Below are positions 24,544 through 28,538 of a stretch of 28,538 nucleotides of DNA, in pieces. The position numbers were made by a program, and so were the translations under genes. The DNA comes from DTYU01 sp040757355 (GTDB lineage Bacteria; Bacillota; Desulfotomaculia; Desulfotomaculales; Ammonificaceae). The stretch is from the NCBI GenBank assembly GCA_040757355.1, contig JBFLWY010000031.1:1-28538 (forward strand), in the 5' to 3' direction. How positions within the stretch are numbered: position 1 is the first letter of the stretch; each line of letters starts with the position of its first letter. The notes beneath the pieces were generated by a model that was not told the origin of the DNA, did no database searches, and worked only from the letters and a program-made list of their open reading frames with translations.

Positions 24544-25271
24544 TACGTCCACCCCTCTTCAATCTTTTTGACTTTAGATAAGACCTGGGCATACTGTTCG
24601 CTACACCATGCCGCAGCCTTCGCTTTCTTTCCCCGCGCTACATAGAAACGGACGATGTTAATATTCTTTTGAGAAAGAAGTTTTAACGGAAGTGATCGTT
24701 CAAAAATGGGAAAACACTTATCGGAATCATGCTTATCCTGAACCACGATACTCACAAATTTTCCCTCTTGGTCTTTTTCATCTCCCTCCTCACTTTTCTT
24801 AAGACCGAAAAACGGATTTGTGGGTAGTTTCTTCGCTTGGTCATCTATATAGTAGGTAATACCTAAGCCGTCTTTATTGCCAAATTTTTTGATAAAACGC
24901 TTTTTGATCTCATTAATAATCATATAGCTTTCTAAACCGGTATGGTGAGGCAAAGTAACAAAAGCTTCAGAAAGATGATCCCGCTCAAAAATCCGCCGGG
25001 CCCATTCGTTAGACCCGCGCATTTTTTTAATTGCTTCTGAAATAGTGCAATCATCGAGCAGGAGGTATTCTTCCAAATTATCCGGAGGAGGGAAAAAATG
25101 CTCATATTGAGGGTATTTATTTTCTAGGAAATCTTTCAAGAAGCAAGTTAAGTAATAGTCGTAAATACGCCTGGTTTTGTGAAAATAAACCTGGATGAAC
25201 ATCCAATACCTTGCAAAAATAAGCTCTTCCACTGCTTGGATTCCGTCAGAATCAATTCCTAATTGCCACAA
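24543..25271 (-). CDS. N-terminally truncated HD-superfamily phosphohydrolase-like protein (C-terminal part)
   Basis: The 242 residues resemble the C-terminal half of COG1078/YwfO-type HD phosphohydrolases. Typical is the stretch GIQAVEELIFARYWMFIQVYFHKTRRIYDYYLTC, which in full proteins follows the HD domain. Here the HD half, about 200 residues, is absent. The open frame reaches back only to a TAA about 27 bases before TTG 25271, and radC lies next. The TTG has no ribosome binding site. The frame is intact and AT-rich, and the next gene is coupled to it by TAATG. It may be a remnant or a stand-alone module. Without the HD residues it should lack the phosphohydrolase reaction. Confidence 0.6.
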   Translation of the reverse strand: MWQLGIDSDGIQAVEELIFARYWMFIQVYFHKTRRIYDYYLTCFLKDFLENKYPQYEHFFPPPDNLEEYLLLDDCTISEAIKKMRGSNEWARRIFERDHLSEAFVTLPHHTGLESYMIINEIKKRFIKKFGNKDGLGITYYIDDQAKKLPTNPFFGLKKSEEGDEKDQEGKFVSIVVQDKHDSDKCFPIFERSLPLKLLSQKNINIVRFYVARGKKAKAAAWCSEQYAQVLSKVKKIEEGWT

Positions 25272-25361
25272 TCCAGAAAAAACTTGTTTTTCCAGTTAGC
25301 TTTAGCATTGACAACACATTACCCTGCGTAGATACTTTTGAATGTATCACTCTGCGGTAGA

Positions 25362-26021
25362 TTACAGTTCTCCGTGCTCTAAGAAACTGTAGTAGCCCTT
25401 CCGGTTGAAAATGATGTGATCGAGCAGTCTGATTCCGAGGGTTTCGCCTGCTGCCTTGAGCTGCCGGGTGATCTCAAGGTCTTCCTTGCTCGGGGTTAAG
25501 CCGCCGGCGGGATGGTTGTGGGCGATGATGATGGCCGTTGCCCGGTCGGTAATAGGGTCGGCGAATACCTCGCGGGGGTGAACCTGAGCTTTGTTGACCA
25601 GGCCGACGGAGATGACACGGGTGGCGATTACTTCGTTGGCCCCGTTTAACGAAACGCAAAGAAAGTGTTCCTGCTTGCGGTCCGCAAAGTGACTGATCAG
25701 CGGGAGGACGTCGGCCGGGAAAGAGATCTTTAAACCTTCGGGTCTGATGCGGCGGCGGGCGAATTCGAGGGCGGCGGCGATCAACGCCGCCTTCGCCGGT
25801 CCCACCCCCTCGATCTTCTGCAGTTCATCAAGGTTCAGCTTCTCATTGCCTGTATCCAGCACTTGCAGTATCCGGCTCGCCACGGCCAGCACGTCGCGGC
25901 CCTTTATTCCCCTGCCCAGGAGCACGGCCAGCAGTTCCAGGTCCGAGAGCGCCGCGGCGCCCTTTTCCATCAGCTTTTCGCGCGGCCGGTCAGGCTTGGG
26001 GATGTCGGCGATGCGTTTCAT
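25362..26021 (-). CDS. radC: RadC family protein
   Basis: This 219-residue protein has an N-terminal helix-hairpin-helix segment (KIEGVGPAKAALIAAALEF, about residues 69-87) and a C-terminal JAB/JAMM-like domain. The metal motif is HNHPAGGLTPSKED (His168, His170, Asp181), with an upstream Glu151. RadC proteins are common next to mobile and defence genes. Their biochemical role is unsettled, and an earlier DNA repair role is not well supported. It starts with ATG overlapping the hsdS stop by four bases (ATGA), so it is translated with the type I restriction genes. The start is also supported by the usual MKRIADIPKPDRPREKL N-terminus. Confidence 0.93.
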   Translation of the reverse strand: MKRIADIPKPDRPREKLMEKGAAALSDLELLAVLLGRGIKGRDVLAVASRILQVLDTGNEKLNLDELQKIEGVGPAKAALIAAALEFARRRIRPEGLKISFPADVLPLISHFADRKQEHFLCVSLNGANEVIATRVISVGLVNKAQVHPREVFADPITDRATAIIIAHNHPAGGLTPSKEDLEITRQLKAAGETLGIRLLDHIIFNRKGYYSFLEHGEL

Positions 26022-27553
26022 AATTTTCCGGCCTTCTTCCTTCGCCGGGCCGGAAGTTGCCGCCTGCGCCCGGCGGTCCGCAGTTCCGCCTCCCGCCTGG
26101 CCCGCTCTTCCCGGATCCGCTCCAGCAGCACCGACGCAGGTTCGTCATCGGGGTCCTGGGGTACGAGTTCACCCCGGAAGGCTTTAGCAAATATGGCTTG
26201 CGTCAACCTATCCACGTAGGCCTTAGCCTTCTCATAACGAGCTTCGACCTGGTCAGCGATCTTGAAAAGCGCCTCCACCCGGCGGACGATTTCGAGTTGT
26301 TCTTCGAGGGGGGGTAATGGGATTATTGTAGACGATAGTTCCTTTGTATTTATGTTATTTATCCCTGCCGTTGATTTCGCTTTTGAGAAAAACTGGCTCT
26401 TTATGTATTCGGTATTAAGCAATAACAAGACGTATTCTGACAAAACAACTAAAGGTCTTAACCTAATCAAGTAAGAAGCAAAAGCCATTTTACCCGTCAA
26501 ATTTTGTACAAGAGCACTTTTCCCTATTAACTCTCTACTGCCGTTTGATCTAACTATCAACAAATCACCGTTTCTTACCTTATGATTATCGTCAATATCA
26601 TTGCGTTTTAAATATTTAAGGTCTCGAAGATCAATGCCCATGGAGACGAGATTCGGGATTCTTAGAACCGGTATGCCCTCGAACGAATAGTCGCTTTTCT
26701 CAGATGTACCATATTGAAAACTGAAAATAATATTACCAAGATATGTATAGGCCCAAGATATCGGTATTACCGGTAAATCCTGCGCATCCCTTTTCGCCGT
26801 ATATTTGACATCTACCCTGGCTTTAACGTTATTTTCCCGGCATTGTTGTTTCATTCGTTCCTTTTTAATCCTCCTTAAAAGTTCCGATGCCGGTTCCACG
26901 TCCGGATTCTTTTCTCGCCAATCAGCGGTAAGGCGGCCGGAGCAGGCGGCGGCCAAAACCGACTGGCGAAAGCGTTTAAGAATGACCGGAATCCTGTCCA
27001 ACCTTTCCTTGCAGTTGTCCACCTTCGTTAGCAATTTCTCCAGTTTGGCGAGTATGCGGTGCTGTTCATTAACGGGGGCCAGAGGAACCTCCACATTAGA
27101 GGCAAAAGATGAATTAATGCCACCCTGGGCTGAACCCTGGAAATTCCTTAGAATTTCGTTTCGCCCTTCTTCCGACATTAAATATCTAAATACAAATTTC
27201 GGTGAAATGACTTCGCTGACCCGACAAATAAAAACATGCTCGTTTACAACTGCCGTTTCATAAGGAAAATTATCATCCACAAAGGCGGTTTTTCCTGTTG
27301 TTGCACCATCCTTGACGATAAGAATATCGTACTTTTGAATATGTCCCTTAGACATCCGGTCCGCGAAATCACGGGGTACAAACTTGATTCTTGTGAAATC
27401 GAAGGTTCCATCACAGGTCAAATGCTCACCGCCAATACTCGGAACACCTTCGCAAATTCCTTTAACCCCTCCCCGGGGACGAGAGCCCGATTCCAAAGTT
27501 AGCAGGAGTTCGTTAAGCGTATAGGTTATCCAATTGTTAGGGAGGGGGTTCAT
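26018..27553 (-). CDS. hsdS: Type I restriction-modification specificity subunit
   Basis: This protein of about 511 residues has the HsdS layout of two target recognition domains (about residues 5-160 and 255-410), each followed by a conserved helical spacer. The first spacer has LAKLEKLLTKVDNCKERLDR then FRQSVLAAACSGRLTADWRE. The second has EEQLEIVRRVEALFKIADQV then LTQAIFAKAFRGELVPQDPD. The two TRDs would read the two halves of a bipartite DNA site. The C-terminus has a basic tail. ATG 27553 follows GGGGAG by eight bases. A GTG at 27562 overlaps the hsdM stop and is less likely. It directs HsdM and, if present outside the window, HsdR. Confidence 0.95.
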   Translation of the reverse strand: MNPLPNNWITYTLNELLLTLESGSRPRGGVKGICEGVPSIGGEHLTCDGTFDFTRIKFVPRDFADRMSKGHIQKYDILIVKDGATTGKTAFVDDNFPYETAVVNEHVFICRVSEVISPKFVFRYLMSEEGRNEILRNFQGSAQGGINSSFASNVEVPLAPVNEQHRILAKLEKLLTKVDNCKERLDRIPVILKRFRQSVLAAACSGRLTADWREKNPDVEPASELLRRIKKERMKQQCRENNVKARVDVKYTAKRDAQDLPVIPISWAYTYLGNIIFSFQYGTSEKSDYSFEGIPVLRIPNLVSMGIDLRDLKYLKRNDIDDNHKVRNGDLLIVRSNGSRELIGKSALVQNLTGKMAFASYLIRLRPLVVLSEYVLLLLNTEYIKSQFFSKAKSTAGINNINTKELSSTIIPLPPLEEQLEIVRRVEALFKIADQVEARYEKAKAYVDRLTQAIFAKAFRGELVPQDPDDEPASVLLERIREERARREAELRTAGRRRQLPARRRKKAGKL

Positions 27554-27558
27554 TTCTC

Positions 27559-28538
27559 TCACTCCCCGTTCACCTCAAGCAACCCGGATATCTCCCTCAA
27601 TTCATCCACCGCCGCTTCCAGCTCGGTCACGGCTTCCGCGATCAGGTCCTGGGGTTCCGGCAGCTCATCCGCGTCTTCCAGGCTACTGTCTTTCATCCAG
27701 GTGATGTCGAGCTTATAGTTCCGGTCCTTGATTTCGCTGATGTGAAATCTTCTGAAACGCCCCTCTGCACCCGGGTCGGTTCTCTGGCTTTGGCCGTTGG
27801 GGTCGGCACCGTAGCACCGTTCGAACTCCGCAAAGTGTTCCGGGGTCAGGGGACGTTCCTTTTTGGTTATCGCAGGCACGTTGGAACGGGCGTCGTAGAT
27901 CCAGACGTTTTCCGTGGGCAAACCCTTTTGAAAAAAGATTACGTTGGCTTTAATGCCCGGGCTGTACGGGGTAAAGGTGCCGCGCGGCAGCCGCAAAATC
28001 GTGTGCAGGTTGCAGTCCTGCATCAGTATTTCGAACACTTCGCCGGCCTTTCCCTCAAAGAGGCAGTTGTCGGGTACGACCACGGCGGCTCGGCCGCCGG
28101 GCTTAAGGATATTCATTACGTGCTGGACGAAGTTGAGCTGCTTGTTGCTGGTTTCGATGGTGAAATCGTCCCGCTCCGGCGCCTGGTTTGCCCCTTTGGT
28201 GCCGAACGGGGGGTTGGTGAGGATGCAGTTGTACCTCTCGCCGCGGTACGGCTCGTAAATGGAGTCGCCGAGGTGGATTTTTGCCTCCAGCCCGTGCAGG
28301 AAAAGGTTCATCAGCGCCAGCCGCCGCGGCCGCGGCACCAGGTCCTGCCCGTAATAGGTATTGGTTTTTATCCTCTTGAAATCCTTCCGGTCCAGCGCCC
28401 CGCCGGTGACATCCATCAGCCACTCGTAGGCGCATACTAAGAAACCCCCGGTGCCGCAGGCCGGGTCGCAGATGGTGAAGTCGGGCGCTACGCGCGGGTC
28501 CGGCTTCATCACCCGCACGATTGATTTTATCAGCACCC
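27559..28538 (-). CDS. hsdM: Type I restriction-modification methyltransferase subunit (partial, N-terminus outside window)
   Basis: The last 326 or so codons of an adenine-N6 methyltransferase are present. The SAM-binding motif I is ICDPACGTGGFLVCAY and the catalytic motif IV is ILTNPPFGTKG. The conserved VVVPDNCLFEG segment and an acidic C-terminus follow. The gene runs off the right end, so the helical N-terminal domain is missing from the window. It acts with HsdS as the modification enzyme and needs HsdR to cut DNA. No hsdR is seen downstream, so it would have to lie upstream of hsdM, beyond the window, or elsewhere. Confidence 0.95.
   Translation of the reverse strand, partial: VLIKSIVRVMKPDPRVAPDFTICDPACGTGGFLVCAYEWLMDVTGGALDRKDFKRIKTNTYYGQDLVPRPRRLALMNLFLHGLEAKIHLGDSIYEPYRGERYNCILTNPPFGTKGANQAPERDDFTIETSNKQLNFVQHVMNILKPGGRAAVVVPDNCLFEGKAGEVFEILMQDCNLHTILRLPRGTFTPYSPGIKANVIFFQKGLPTENVWIYDARSNVPAITKKERPLTPEHFAEFERCYGADPNGQSQRTDPGAEGRFRRFHISEIKDRNYKLDITWMKDSSLEDADELPEPQDLIAEAVTELEAAVDELREISGLLEVNGE

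Noticed and set aside
25331..25348. GATAC/GTATC hairpin as a radC terminator
   Set aside because: The stem has only five base pairs and lacks a T-tract.
1..28538. tRNA genes, CRISPR arrays and complete insertion sequences
   Set aside because: No tRNA cloverleaf motif, no regularly spaced direct repeats and no transposase were found by reading both strands.

Overview
The window looks like a piece of chromosome from a Gram-positive, spore-forming member of the Clostridia, most like a Desulfotomaculum/Pelotomaculum/Desulforudis-type Peptococcaceae. This is an inference from gene content, not a database match. The clues are a GerMN/Gmad2 spore-germination-type lipoprotein, a copper-amine-oxidase-like repeat protein, a YtrA-type GntR/ABC operon, strong GGAGG ribosome binding sites with many GTG and TTG starts, and an RND pump with no TolC-like gene beside it. 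Most genes look moderately GC-rich. The stretch at about 24.0-25.3 kb is clearly AT-richer and looks acquired.

Layout, left to right. (1) 1-620: the 3' end of a 23S rRNA gene, a spacer, a complete 5S rRNA and the rrn terminator. (2) 724-3934: a zinc-ribbon DNA methyltransferase overlapping a PD-(D/E)XK nuclease, read as a candidate restriction-modification pair. (3) 4072-7157, minus strand: an operon of GntR/YtrA regulator, ABC ATPase, ABC permease and a DUF4097-like exported protein, driven by a near-consensus promoter with a palindromic operator. (4) 7267-7542: a decayed minus-strand reading frame. (5) 7671-9595: a DUF2157 membrane protein and a GDYXXLXY-type protein. (6) 9737-14890, minus strand: TetR regulator, RND adaptor and RND pump, with a hairpin repeat cluster between the adaptor and pump genes. 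(7) 15178-19232: a small unknown gene, the spore-germination-like lipoprotein, the copper-amine-oxidase-like protein, and a lipoprotein/coiled-coil pair. (8) 19222-21328, minus strand: an OmpR-type response regulator and histidine kinase. (9) 21616-24013: methionyl-tRNA synthetase and TatD. (10) 24010-28538, minus strand: an accessory block of hsdM (cut by the window end), hsdS and radC, followed by a truncated HD-hydrolase-like protein and a Panacea/YwgA-like protein.

The window therefore carries two separate DNA modification/restriction loci, one beside the rRNA operon and one behind tatD. The genes between them are housekeeping, efflux, envelope and signalling functions. The least explained parts are the methylase/nuclease pair, the HD-fragment/Panacea-like pair, and a pair of roughly 100-nt elements with the same terminal inverted repeats, one in the 23S-5S spacer and one at 18.1 kb.
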